A stretch of 64,000 nt of DNA from Rubellimicrobium arenae (GTDB lineage: Bacteria; Pseudomonadota; Alphaproteobacteria; Rhodobacterales; Rhodobacteraceae), in contig NZ_JAFMSS010000010.1 of assembly GCF_017916295.1 (NCBI RefSeq), forward strand, positions 62,001 to 126,000, read 5' to 3'. Below the pieces are notes generated by a model. The model did not search any database, was not told the DNA's origin, and was given only the letters and a program-made list of their open reading frames with translations. Every line of letters starts with the position of its first letter. Within the stretch, counting starts at the first letter, position 1. Shown one piece after another: positions 9,587 through 18,065 of this stretch. Made by a program: the position numbers and the translations under genes.

Positions 9587-10321
9587 ATGACTCGCTTCAC
9601 GGGCCGCGCGGCCCTTGTCACCGGCGCGGCGGGCGGCATCGGTGCGGCCATCGTGCGGATGCTGCGGGCCGAGGGCGCGCGCGTGGCCGTGGCCGACCGC
9701 GACACCTCCGGCCTTGAGGCGAACGCGCACCTGCCGGGCGACCTCCTCGACCCGGCCTATGCGGACGGACTGCCCCAAGCGGCCCTCGCGGCGCTCGGGC
9801 GGCTTGACATCGTGGTCAACAACGCGGGCGTCATCACCCGCGGCAAGGTCACGGACACCACCGACGCCGACTGGTCGCTGTCGCTGGGCGTCAACGTGGA
9901 GGCGCCGTTCCGCATCAGCCGCGCGGCAATCCCGATCATGGCCGCGCAAGGCGGGGGCGCCATCGTCAACACCGCCTCCTGCTGGGGCCTGCGCCCGGGG
10001 CCCGATCACGCCGTCTACTGCATGACCAAGGCCGCCATCGCCTCGCTCACCCAGTGCATGGGCATGGATCACGCCCACCAAGGCATCCGCATCAACGCCG
10101 TCTGCCCCAACGAGGTGAACACGCCCATGCTGCGGACGGGCTTTGCCAAGCGCGGTTTCGACCCCGATACGGCGGTGGCGGAACTGGGCAAGACCGTGCC
10201 CCTGGGCCGCATCGCCGAGCCCGAGGACATCGCCGACGTGGTCCTGTTCCTCGCCTCGGACGCCGCGCGCTACATGTGCGGGGCGCTGGTCGAGGTGAAC
10301 GGCGGGAAATCCGTGAAATGA
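9587..10321 (+). CDS. Short-chain dehydrogenase/reductase (first of a tandem pair)
   Basis: A 244-residue classical SDR. The cofactor motif TGAAGGIG is at 12-19, NNAG at 78-81, and the catalytic set is S131, Y144 and K148 (YCMTK). The ATG at 9587 is used because the cofactor motif must sit within the first 20 residues. It starts 10 bases after the epimerase stop and overlaps the next SDR as ATGA, so it belongs to the same operon. Substrate unknown; oxidation of a hydroxyl on a proline- or amine-derived intermediate would fit the setting. Confidence 0.88.
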   Translation: MTRFTGRAALVTGAAGGIGAAIVRMLRAEGARVAVADRDTSGLEANAHLPGDLLDPAYADGLPQAALAALGRLDIVVNNAGVITRGKVTDTTDADWSLSLGVNVEAPFRISRAAIPIMAAQGGGAIVNTASCWGLRPGPDHAVYCMTKAAIASLTQCMGMDHAHQGIRINAVCPNEVNTPMLRTGFAKRGFDPDTAVAELGKTVPLGRIAEPEDIADVVLFLASDAARYMCGALVEVNGGKSVK

Positions 10322-11052
10322 GCCGCCTCGACGGAAAGGTCGCCCTCGTCACCGGCGGGCGGATGGGGATCGGGCAGGCCATCGCCCGGCGGCTGCGCGA
10401 CGATGGGGCGCGGGTGTTCACGGCGCAGCGGGGCGAGGACCCGGAGTTCGAGGGCATCGAGGCGGACCTCGCCGACAGCGAGGCCCCCGCGCGGGTGATC
10501 GCCGAGATCGTGGCCCGCGCGGGCCGGCTCGACATCCTCGTCAACAACGCGGGCTTCATGCAGGAGGCGCGCGCCGAGGACATGGCCCTTGAGGCCTGGG
10601 AGCGGATGATCCGGGTCAACCTGACCGCGCCGTTCCTGCTCATCCAGGCGGCGCTGCCGCAGTTGCGGGCGACGCGGGGCGCCATCGTCAACATCGGCTC
10701 GATCGAGGGGATCGGGTGCAACCCGCTCCACGCCGCCTACAGCGCCACCAAGGCGGGGCTCCACGGCCTCACCCGCGCCATCGCCGTGGACCACGGGGCC
10801 GAGGGGATCCGCTGCAACGCCGTGGCGCCCGGCTGGATCGATACGGACTTGTCCGAGGCCTACATCGAATCGATGCCCGACCCCGCCGCCGTCCGCCGCC
10901 AGATCGGCCGCATTCACCCTGTGGGCCGGACGGGGCGCCCCGAGGACGTGGCCGCGATGGTGGCCTGGCTCGCCTCCGAGGAATCGGGCTTCGTCGCCGG
11001 GCAGACTTATGTCGTGGACGGCGGGCGCATGGTGAAGCTGCCCCTGCCCTGA
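10318..11052 (+). CDS. Short-chain dehydrogenase/reductase (second of a tandem pair)
   Basis: A 244-residue classical SDR with TGGRMGIG at 12-19 and catalytic S128, Y141 and K145 (YSATK). Its ATG overlaps the preceding SDR stop by four bases (ATGA). It has the same length as its neighbour but differs clearly in sequence, so the pair is an old duplication or two separate recruitments rather than a recent copy. It is the last gene of the forward operon; a hairpin at 11061-11085 lies between it and the convergent oxidase gene. Confidence 0.88.
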   Translation: MSRLDGKVALVTGGRMGIGQAIARRLRDDGARVFTAQRGEDPEFEGIEADLADSEAPARVIAEIVARAGRLDILVNNAGFMQEARAEDMALEAWERMIRVNLTAPFLLIQAALPQLRATRGAIVNIGSIEGIGCNPLHAAYSATKAGLHGLTRAIAVDHGAEGIRCNAVAPGWIDTDLSEAYIESMPDPAAVRRQIGRIHPVGRTGRPEDVAAMVAWLASEESGFVAGQTYVVDGGRMVKLPLP

Positions 11053-11060
11053 GACCGGAA

Positions 11061-11085
11061 GGGGAGGGTCCGTCGGCCCCTCCCC
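11061..11085. terminator. Hairpin between convergent genes
   Basis: Perfect 8-base arms GGGGAGGG (11061-11068) and CCCTCCCC (11078-11085) around a 9-base loop, between the second SDR stop and the stop of the convergent FAD oxidoreductase. The symmetric position suits a bidirectional terminator. The stem is GC-only with no T-run, so termination strength is uncertain. Confidence 0.55.
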
Positions 11086-11092
11086 CCTCGGA

Positions 11093-12514
11093 TCATTCCC
11101 GGCTCGCCCGCCATTCCTTCCAACGCAGATAGGCGTTCGCGCCCAGGGTCGAGAATGGGGGCGGGGGCAGCTTGGTCGGCTGCGGCTCGGTCAGGAAATG
11201 GCGCGTCACGTCGCTTTCGACCCCCGAGGCGAGTTCCGCCGCACCGATCCCGGTCAGCGTGCTCCGCGTCGTCCCAAGGCCGTTGCAGACGCAGGCGGAC
11301 CAGAGCCCCTCCTCCAGCTGCTTCATCACGGACACGCCATTGCGGCTCAGGCAGAGATGCCCGGCCCAGGTGTGCTCCATGTCCACGCCCCTGAGCAGGG
11401 GGAAGCGGGCTTCGAACTTCTCGCGGTGGACCGCCGCGGTGCGACGCAGGCTCGACTCGGTCGGCTCCATGCCCGGCTCGAAGGTGGCGCAGGTTCGCGT
11501 GACGATCCGGTTGCCCCCCTGCCCCGTGTCGATGCGGCGCATGGTGGTGCCCATCGGGTCCGACGGCGTCACGCCCCACCGCGGCTGCCCTCCCAAGCGC
11601 CCCAGCGCCTCCGCATCGAGCTCCACCGTCATCGACGCGTAAAGGAAGACGTGCATGAGCCGGCGGCTCTCGAAGCCGAGGCTCTCGAGGTGGCCGTTGT
11701 TCGCCAGGATCACCTTGCCCGCCCGGACCCGCCCGCCCGAGGTGGCGAGATCCCAGGAGCGCCCCTCGCGCCGCATCGCCCGCACGGGCGAGGTCTCGAA
11801 CACCCGGACCCCGTCGCGCCGGAGCCCTTCGCCCAGGGACCGGACATAGCCCGCCGGCTGGAGCATCACGGTGCCCGGCGTGTAAAGCCCCGACAGGTAA
11901 TGGCGGCTGCCGGTCAGCTCGAACATGGCCTGGCTGTCGAGCCTCTCGCAGGGTTCGCCGAGCTCGGTCAGGTGCCGGGCGTAGCTGCGGTTCAGCGCAT
12001 CGGCCGACTCGCTGGCGGCCCCGTTCACCTTTCCAGCCGGATCGAAGTAGTCCGCCGGGACGCCGTAGGTGTCGACCGCCTCGCGCGCAAAGGCGATGGC
12101 ATGGCGGTTCAGCGCGATCTGCCCCCGGTCCGCGTCGGCGCCATGGCCGGAGTAGTCGTCCGACGCGATGTCGTGCGGCAGGTCGATCATGAAGCCCGAG
12201 TTGCGCCCCGAGGCCCCCTCGGCCAGCCGCCCCGCCTCCAGCACGACGATCGTCGCGCCGGGGTTCAGCTGGGCCAGCCGGCGCGCGGCGGCGAGGCCGG
12301 CGAAGCCGCCGCCCACGATCGCGAAGTCCGCCGTCATGTCCCGGTCGACCGCCACCGGGGCGGGCTGCCCTGGCAGGATGGCCGACCAGGCGGCCGGCCC
12401 GCGCTGGACCGGCAGCCGGACGGCGCGGCGTTCGCGCGGGGTGCCGCTTGCGGGCGCCCGGGCGGTCGACGCCGGGGGCCAGGCCGAGTGTTCCGATCCC
12501 GATGTGCTCGTCAT
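11093..12514 (-). CDS. FAD-dependent oxidoreductase, PuuB-like (DAO family)
   Basis: A 473-residue flavoprotein. The nucleotide-binding motif VGGGFAG starts about residue 66, later than usual, because the chosen ATG (12512-12514) adds a proline/alanine-rich N-terminal stretch of about 55 residues. A second ATG at 12335-12337 (MTADFAIVGGG) gives the compact family start and is a real alternative. The GRNSGFM segment and the C-terminal CNGLGTTRST FAD loop resemble gamma-glutamylputrescine oxidase and related amine oxidases. With the aldehyde dehydrogenase and DapA-family genes upstream on the same strand it forms an oxidase-dehydrogenase-lyase set. The amine substrate is not determined by sequence. 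Confidence 0.82.
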   Translation of the reverse strand: MTSTSGSEHSAWPPASTARAPASGTPRERRAVRLPVQRGPAAWSAILPGQPAPVAVDRDMTADFAIVGGGFAGLAAARRLAQLNPGATIVVLEAGRLAEGASGRNSGFMIDLPHDIASDDYSGHGADADRGQIALNRHAIAFAREAVDTYGVPADYFDPAGKVNGAASESADALNRSYARHLTELGEPCERLDSQAMFELTGSRHYLSGLYTPGTVMLQPAGYVRSLGEGLRRDGVRVFETSPVRAMRREGRSWDLATSGGRVRAGKVILANNGHLESLGFESRRLMHVFLYASMTVELDAEALGRLGGQPRWGVTPSDPMGTTMRRIDTGQGGNRIVTRTCATFEPGMEPTESSLRRTAAVHREKFEARFPLLRGVDMEHTWAGHLCLSRNGVSVMKQLEEGLWSACVCNGLGTTRSTLTGIGAAELASGVESDVTRHFLTEPQPTKLPPPPFSTLGANAYLRWKEWRASRE

Positions 12515-12705
12515 GAGGGTCAATCTCTTTGTCTCGATGGCCGGCGCCCGGCCCGACTGGCGGGAGGGGTGGCGGGCCCAGGCCCGAGCGCCCGATCCGG
12601 CCGCCTGCCCGGGTGGTCCCTGCAGGAGAGGTCCTGCGGCCTGCCAGGGCGCCCCTCCCCCGCGCTGATGGAATCCTCGGCGGACGCTCCCTGTCCCCGG
12701 GCGGC

Positions 12706-14208
12706 TCAGTCCACCGCCTCGTCGGCGTCGTCGCTGAGGTCCACCCAGATCGTCTTGAGCTGCGTATACTGGTCGTGCGCGTGGATGCCGTTGTCGCGCC
12801 CCCCGAAGCCCGACTGCTTGTAGCCGCCGAAGGGCGTCGTGATGTCCCCCTCGCCGAAGCTGTTCACCGTCACTGTACCCGCGCGGATCGCCCGCGCCCC
12901 TCGGATGGCCTTCTTCACGTTGGACGTGAAGATCGATGCCGCAAGGCCGTAATCCGTGTCGTTGGCGAGCCGGATCGCCTCGTCGAAGCTGCCCACGGTC
13001 AGGACCGACAGGATCGGCCCGAAGATCTCTTCGCGGGCCGGGAGCGCCTTGGGGTCGCCGACCTCCAGGATCGTGGGCTCCACGAAGGCGCCGCCCTGGG
13101 TCCCTCCGCCCATCAGCACCCGGTCGGCCCCACCGAGATAGGAGGAGACCTTGGCGAAATGCGACTGGCTCACGAGGGCGCCCACCCGGTTGCGCGGGTC
13201 GAGGGGGTTGCCCATCGGCCATTCGCGGGCATGGGCGAGAACACGATCGAGGAGCTCCTCCTTGATGCCGTTCTGCACGATCAGGCGCGAGGCGGCCGAG
13301 CAGTTCTCGCCCATGTTCCAGAAGGCGCCGTTGACGATATGGGCCGCCACGCGGTCCAGGTTCTCGGCATCATCGAGCACCACGGCGGGATTCTTGCCCC
13401 CCATCTCAAGGACGACCTCCTTGAGGTTCGACTCGGCCGAATACGACAGGAAGCGCCGCCCCGTGGCCGTCGATCCGGTGAAGCTCACCATGTCCACGTC
13501 CATGTGGCGGCCCAAGGGCTCGCCCGCGCCGCGGCCCGAGCCCGGCACGACGTTCAGGACGCCCGCGGGCAGCCCGGCCTCCATGGCCAGCTCCGCCACG
13601 CGCAGCGCGGTGAGCGAGGTCTCCGACGCCGGCTTCACGATCACCGAGCAGCCCGAGGCCAGCGCCGGCCCGATCTTCCAGGCCAGCATCAGCAGCGGAA
13701 AGTTCCAGGGCAGCACCAGGCCCACGACGCCCACCGGCTCGCGCAGGATCATGGCGATGTGGTCGTCCGAGGCGGGCGAGACCTGGTCGTAGATCTTGTC
13801 GATCAGCTCTGCGTGCCACTTGAGCACATGGATCGTCTCGGGGATGTCCACCGTCTCGCAGTCATAGATCGGCTTGCCGGAATCGAGGCTTTCCAGCACC
13901 GCGAGCTCGCGCGCGTTGCGCGTCATCAGCTTGGCGAGCCGGATCAGGACTTCCTTGCGCGCGCCGGGGTGGAGCCGGGACCAGCGCCCGTCGTCGAAGG
14001 CCTCGCGGGCCTTCTGGACCGCGAAGTCCACGTCGGCGGCCTCGCAGGAGGCGACCTCGGCCAGGACGTCGCCCGTCGCCGGGTTCACGGTCTGGAAGGT
14101 CTTGCCCGAGACCGCCGGACGGAAGGACCCGTCGATGAAGGCTCCGGTCGGCGGCACCACGGTCGCGGCGATGGCCGAGTAGTCGTCGATGGTTAGCAGG
14201 GCGTTCAT
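12706..14208 (-). CDS. NAD(P)-dependent aldehyde dehydrogenase (PuuC-like)
   Basis: A 500-residue aldehyde dehydrogenase. The active site is complete: N169 (PWNFP), general base E268 (LEMGGKNP) and nucleophile C303 (GENCS). The cofactor motif SFTGSTATG is at 242-250. The ATG at 14206-14208 overlaps the DapA-family stop by four bases, so translation is coupled. Similarity in segments is to gamma-aminobutyraldehyde / gamma-glutamyl-aminobutyraldehyde dehydrogenases. In a hydroxyproline route it could act as 2-oxoglutarate-semialdehyde dehydrogenase; in a polyamine route it would act after PuuB. The sequence does not decide. Confidence 0.9.
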   Translation of the reverse strand: MNALLTIDDYSAIAATVVPPTGAFIDGSFRPAVSGKTFQTVNPATGDVLAEVASCEAADVDFAVQKAREAFDDGRWSRLHPGARKEVLIRLAKLMTRNARELAVLESLDSGKPIYDCETVDIPETIHVLKWHAELIDKIYDQVSPASDDHIAMILREPVGVVGLVLPWNFPLLMLAWKIGPALASGCSVIVKPASETSLTALRVAELAMEAGLPAGVLNVVPGSGRGAGEPLGRHMDVDMVSFTGSTATGRRFLSYSAESNLKEVVLEMGGKNPAVVLDDAENLDRVAAHIVNGAFWNMGENCSAASRLIVQNGIKEELLDRVLAHAREWPMGNPLDPRNRVGALVSQSHFAKVSSYLGGADRVLMGGGTQGGAFVEPTILEVGDPKALPAREEIFGPILSVLTVGSFDEAIRLANDTDYGLAASIFTSNVKKAIRGARAIRAGTVTVNSFGEGDITTPFGGYKQSGFGGRDNGIHAHDQYTQLKTIWVDLSDDADEAVD

Positions 14209-15146
14209 TCCGCGGCCTCCGCGCGCAGGGGGGTGACGGCCGAGCCTTCGGCCAGGATGGCGGCGACGGTCGCCTTGAGCACGCGCACGACCTGCTCCAG
14301 CTCGCGCTTGTCGTCCTTGTTGAGCGCCTTGAGCGGCGGCCGGGGCGGCCCGGACCGGAGGCCGTTCATCTCCACCCCGTGCTTGATGCACTGGATGAAC
14401 TTGCCCCCCTGCTCGAGCACGCGCATGAGCGGCATCATCGCGGACATGATCCGGCGGCCCTTGGCGAAGTCGCCCTCCACGGCGCAGGCCTGCCAGAGCG
14501 CGATGTGCTCGTGCGGCAGGAAGTTCGATCCGCCGCAGACCCAGCTCTGCGCCCCCCAGGCGAAGAACTCGAGCGCCTGGTCGTCCATCCCGCAGGACAT
14601 CTGGATATGCGGGTAGTCCCGGGCCAGCAGGTGGATGCGGTTCACGTCCCCCGAGCTTTCCTTGATCGACTGGAAGTTCCGCGACCGGCCCACGCGGTCG
14701 AGGAACTCCTCGCCCATGTTGACGCCCATGCGGCCGGGGTAGTTGTAGAGCATGATCGGCAGGTCGGCCGCGCGGTCGATCGCCAGCGCGTTGAGCGCGT
14801 TCTCGCGTTCGGTCGGCACCGCGTAGGGCGGCGAGCCCACGAGGATCGCATCCGCCCCCAGCCTTGCCGCAAAGCCGGCCATGCGGATCGAGTCCTCCTG
14901 CTTGATCGCGCCCGTGCCCACGATCAGCGCCGTGCGTCCAGCGATCGCGTCCTTGGCCAGAGCCGCGAGCTCCTCGCGCTCCTCGAGCGACTGGGCATAG
15001 TACTCGCCCGTCGAGCCGCCGATGATGATGCCGTGGACGCCGGCTGCGGCGAGGTAGTCGATCATGGCCACGAAGCCGTCGCGGTCGATCGAGCCATCCT
15101 CGCGGTGCGGCGTGACGGCGGGCGTGTAGATCCCTTCGAACTTCAT
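14205..15146 (-). CDS. DapA-family (dihydrodipicolinate synthase / N-acetylneuraminate lyase) aldolase
   Basis: A 313-residue class I aldolase fold. The Schiff-base lysine K162 (SIKESSGD), Y134 (MLYNYPGR) and the STGEYY carboxylate-binding loop near 45-50 are all seen. The gene overlaps the GntR stop by four bases on one side and the aldehyde dehydrogenase start on the other. Family members include pyrroline-4-hydroxy-2-carboxylate deaminase, an enzyme of the hydroxyproline pathway, and several sugar-acid lyases. The YNYPGRMG motif is nearer the general lyase pattern than, as far as I recall, the characterised hydroxyproline deaminase. Assignment to that step is therefore only a hypothesis. 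Confidence 0.85.
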   Translation of the reverse strand: MKFEGIYTPAVTPHREDGSIDRDGFVAMIDYLAAAGVHGIIIGGSTGEYYAQSLEEREELAALAKDAIAGRTALIVGTGAIKQEDSIRMAGFAARLGADAILVGSPPYAVPTERENALNALAIDRAADLPIMLYNYPGRMGVNMGEEFLDRVGRSRNFQSIKESSGDVNRIHLLARDYPHIQMSCGMDDQALEFFAWGAQSWVCGGSNFLPHEHIALWQACAVEGDFAKGRRIMSAMMPLMRVLEQGGKFIQCIKHGVEMNGLRSGPPRPPLKALNKDDKRELEQVVRVLKATVAAILAEGSAVTPLRAEAAE

Positions 15147-15856
15147 GCTGTCTCCCTCGCGCTCGGGCTTGCGCCGAGCGGAATGTCGAGCCCCGGGGGC
15201 GTTACAAAGCTCTCGATCTCGGCCCGGGAAAGCTCCCAGTGGGCGATGGCGAGCGCGGCGGCGCCGTCGGCGTCCCCCGCTTCGATGAGGTCGATGAACT
15301 GGTCGTGCTGATCGGCCGCCACCTCCTGACGAGAGGCCAGCGACCGATTGCGGGACGAATAGAAGGTCATCCCGATCCGCGTATGGTCGATGAGCAGCCG
15401 CCGGAGGCTCGGCAGCAGGTATTCGTTGTCGGCCATCTCGCCGATAAGGGCGTGGAACCGTTCGTTGGTGAGCGCCCGGCCCGCCGTGTCCCCCTCGCGG
15501 ATGGCGGCGCGGAACTGGGCCTGGAGCGCCCTGAGACGATCGACCTGGGCCCGCGTCGCATGGAGGGCGGCGAGCCGGCTCACCGCCGAATAGATCATCG
15601 GCGCCACGACGAAGAAGTTGCGCAGGGACTTGTGCGACATCGGCGCGACCTGCGCCGCCCGGTTCTCGCGCAGGACGACGTAACCCTCCCCCGCAAGCTG
15701 GCGCAGCGTCTCGCGCAGGGGCGGCCGCGACATCTCGTAGGCTGCGGCGAGCTCGGTTTCATCGAGCGTGCTGCCCGGCTCGAGCTCCTGCGTCAGGATG
15801 CGCCGCCGCAGGTCCTCGGCGCAGTTTGCCTTGCGGCTCCGGCTCGTGTCGGCCAT
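15143..15856 (-). CDS. GntR-family regulator, FadR/FCD type
   Basis: A 237-residue regulator: N-terminal winged helix (RRRILTQELEPGSTLDETEL then MSRPPLRETLRQLAGEGYV) and a C-terminal all-helical FCD ligand domain with the metal-site histidines H118-like (NERFHALI) and H167-like (DQHDQF). The ATG at 15854-15856 is chosen over an upstream TTG (15878-15880) because AGGGGAG lies 6 bases before it. First gene of the lyase-dehydrogenase-oxidase operon and divergent from proV, so it probably controls both from the shared 128-base spacer, where a GTCTAC palindrome lies at 15925-15942. Confidence 0.88.
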   Translation of the reverse strand: MADTSRSRKANCAEDLRRRILTQELEPGSTLDETELAAAYEMSRPPLRETLRQLAGEGYVVLRENRAAQVAPMSHKSLRNFFVVAPMIYSAVSRLAALHATRAQVDRLRALQAQFRAAIREGDTAGRALTNERFHALIGEMADNEYLLPSLRRLLIDHTRIGMTFYSSRNRSLASRQEVAADQHDQFIDLIEAGDADGAAALAIAHWELSRAEIESFVTPPGLDIPLGASPSARETA

Positions 15857-15924
15857 GGCGCTCCCCTTTTTGGGTGGCAATCGCTCTTCGCGGTCGAAGA
15901 TGCAAGATCATAGTAGCCAGAGGA

Positions 15925-15942
15925 TAGACAAATAGTCTACAG
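15925..15942. promoter_or_regulatory. Candidate GntR operator between divergent gntR and proV
   Basis: The inverted repeat TAGAC-AAATA-GTCTA spans 15925-15939. The overlapping TAGTCTACAG fits the N-GT-N2-AC-N core typical of FadR-type GntR sites. It lies 43 bases upstream of the chosen proV start and 69 bases upstream of the gntR start, in the only AT-rich part of the spacer. The match is by eye; binding is inferred. Confidence 0.45.
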
Positions 15943-15984
15943 TAGTTTTCCATGCTGCTCGGGTCGCAGAGGGAGAGCTCGCGC

Positions 15985-17076
15985 ATGGCCACAACGGAAC
16001 GAAGCGTCGCCATCGAGGTCCGGAACATCTGGAAGGTGTTCGGGTCCCGGGCCCGTCAGGCGATGGAGGCGATCCTCAGGGACAACCTTTCCAAGGCGGA
16101 GGTTCGCGACCGCTTCGGCTGCGTCGTCGGCGTCAGGGACGCCAGCTTCACCGTCGGGCGGGGCGAGATCTTCTGCATCATGGGGCTGTCGGGATCGGGC
16201 AAGTCGACCCTGATCCGCCATATCAACCGCCTGATCGAGCCCACCCACGGCACCATCCACATCGAGGGCCGCAACGTTTCGGCCATGAACGCCCGCGACC
16301 TGCGGGCGCTTCGGGCCGAACAGATCGGGATGGTCTTCCAGAACATGGCCCTGATGCCGCACCGCACCGTGCGCGACAACGTGGCCTTCTCGCTCGAGGT
16401 GCGGGGCCGACCCGACGAGGAACGCGCCCGGATCGCGGCACGGGCCATCGATGCGGTGGACCTCACGGGCTGGGAGGCGAAGTACCCCGACGAGCTTTCG
16501 GGCGGGATGCAGCAGCGCGTGGGCCTGGCCCGCGCGATCGCCGCCGACCCGTCCATCCTGCTGATGGACGAGCCCTTCTCGGCGCTCGACCCGCTGATCC
16601 GGCGGCAGCTCCAAGACGTGTTCATCGATCTCGCGGCGCGGATGCACAAGACCACGGTCTTCATCACCCACGACCTGGACGAGGCGATCCGCATCGGCCA
16701 CCGCATCGCGATCATGAAGGACGGGGTGCTGGTGCAGGTCGGCACGCCCGAGGAGATCGTGACTCGTCCCGCCGACGCCTACGTCGCCGACTTCGTGGCC
16801 GGCATCTCCAAGCTCGACCTGGTCACGGCCGGCCGCATCATGCAGCCGCTCGGCCTCTACGAGCGCGAGAACGGCCCTCTCGACGCGGCGGGCTGGCCTG
16901 TGGCCCGGCCGGGGGACACCCTCAACGCGCTCGTCGACCTCGCCGTCGGCAGCGACCATCCGATCCTCGTGTCCGAAGGCGCCCAGCGGCTCGGCGTCGT
17001 CACCAAGGGGGCGCTCCTGCGCGGGATTCAGGGACGGTCCGAAACCAACACCCTTTCCATGCGAGGAGCAGCCTGA
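15985..17076 (+). CDS. proV: Glycine/proline betaine ABC transporter ATP-binding protein (ProV-like)
   Basis: A 363-residue ATPase of the osmoprotectant class. Walker A GLSGSGKST is at 67-75, signature LSGGMQQRV from 171, and Walker B ILLMDEP at 191-197. The extended N-terminus and C-terminal regulatory region of about 90 residues (KGALLRGI motif) are typical of ProV. The ATG at 15985 is preferred because GAGGGAGAG lies just upstream; an ATG at 15952 lacks any ribosome site. The stop overlaps the permease start by one base (TGATG). Divergence from the GntR catabolic operon suggests it imports a carbon or nitrogen source, not only an osmolyte. Confidence 0.92.
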   Translation: MATTERSVAIEVRNIWKVFGSRARQAMEAILRDNLSKAEVRDRFGCVVGVRDASFTVGRGEIFCIMGLSGSGKSTLIRHINRLIEPTHGTIHIEGRNVSAMNARDLRALRAEQIGMVFQNMALMPHRTVRDNVAFSLEVRGRPDEERARIAARAIDAVDLTGWEAKYPDELSGGMQQRVGLARAIAADPSILLMDEPFSALDPLIRRQLQDVFIDLAARMHKTTVFITHDLDEAIRIGHRIAIMKDGVLVQVGTPEEIVTRPADAYVADFVAGISKLDLVTAGRIMQPLGLYERENGPLDAAGWPVARPGDTLNALVDLAVGSDHPILVSEGAQRLGVVTKGALLRGIQGRSETNTLSMRGAA

Positions 17077-18065
17077 TGGCAGACGGATTCAACATCCTGG
17101 ACCCGTTCCGCTCGGTCGATCTCGACATCGCCGACCGCGCCGACGGCATCAAGCACTGGGCCATCAGCCACCGTGCGGCGATCGATCCGCTCAAGCGGGT
17201 CCTCGACGGCCTGATCACCTGGATCGAAGCGACGCTCCAGGCGGTTCCGCCGCTCGTGATGCTTGCGCTTCTCGTCCTGATCGCCTGGCAGGCCGCCGGC
17301 CGGCGCACCGCCCTCCTGGTGGGAGGCTGCCTGTTGGTGCTCGGCTTCCTGACGCCCGATGCCTGGTCGCTGGCCATGACGACGCTCGCCATCGTCATCG
17401 CGTCGGTGATCGTCTGCGTCCTCATCGGGCTGCCGCTCGGGATCCTTGCCGGCAAGAGCGACAGGTTCGAGGCGGCGCTGCGCCCCGTCCTCGACACCAT
17501 GCAGACCATCCCGGCCTTCGTGTACCTCGTGCCGGTCGTGATGCTCATGGGCATCGGCAACGTCTCGGGCGTGATCGTCACCATCATCTTCGCCCTGCCG
17601 CCGATCGTGCGCCTCACCTCGCTCGGCATCCGCGGCGTGAACGCCTCGGTCGTCGAGGCCGCCCGCGCGTTCGGGGCCACGCCCCGGCAGATCCTGACCA
17701 AGGTCGAGCTGCCGCTCGCGGCGCCGACGATCCTGGCCGGGCTCAACCAGACCATCATGCTGTCGCTGTCGATGGTGGTCATCGCCTCGATGATCTCGGT
17801 CAAGGGCCTCGGCAACGAGGTGCTGCGCGCCATGGGCCGGCTCGATGCGAGCAAGGCCATCGTCGGCGGCCTTGGCATCGTGATCCTGGCCATCGTGCTG
17901 GACCGGATCACCCAGGGGCTCGGCCGTTCGACGCGGGAGCGCGGGCATCACCATTGGTGGGAAAGCGGCCCGGTCGGCGCCGTGCTCCACCTCGTCCGGC
18001 AACGCGGACATCACGAACAAGACCAAAAGCAGACAACAGGGAAAACGATCCATGAAACAGCTTAA
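17076..18065 (+). CDS. proW: Glycine/proline betaine ABC transporter permease (ProW-like)
   Basis: A 329-residue inner-membrane permease. A long N-terminal segment (about 90 residues, with a first helix around 58-75) precedes further helices and the EAA-type loop GATPRQILTKVELPLAAPTILAGL. ATG overlaps the proV stop. The last 14 bases overlap the start of the binding-protein gene, whose ribosome site therefore lies inside this coding sequence. The order V-W-X matches the enterobacterial proU operon. Confidence 0.92.
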   Translation: MADGFNILDPFRSVDLDIADRADGIKHWAISHRAAIDPLKRVLDGLITWIEATLQAVPPLVMLALLVLIAWQAAGRRTALLVGGCLLVLGFLTPDAWSLAMTTLAIVIASVIVCVLIGLPLGILAGKSDRFEAALRPVLDTMQTIPAFVYLVPVVMLMGIGNVSGVIVTIIFALPPIVRLTSLGIRGVNASVVEAARAFGATPRQILTKVELPLAAPTILAGLNQTIMLSLSMVVIASMISVKGLGNEVLRAMGRLDASKAIVGGLGIVILAIVLDRITQGLGRSTRERGHHHWWESGPVGAVLHLVRQRGHHEQDQKQTTGKTIHETA

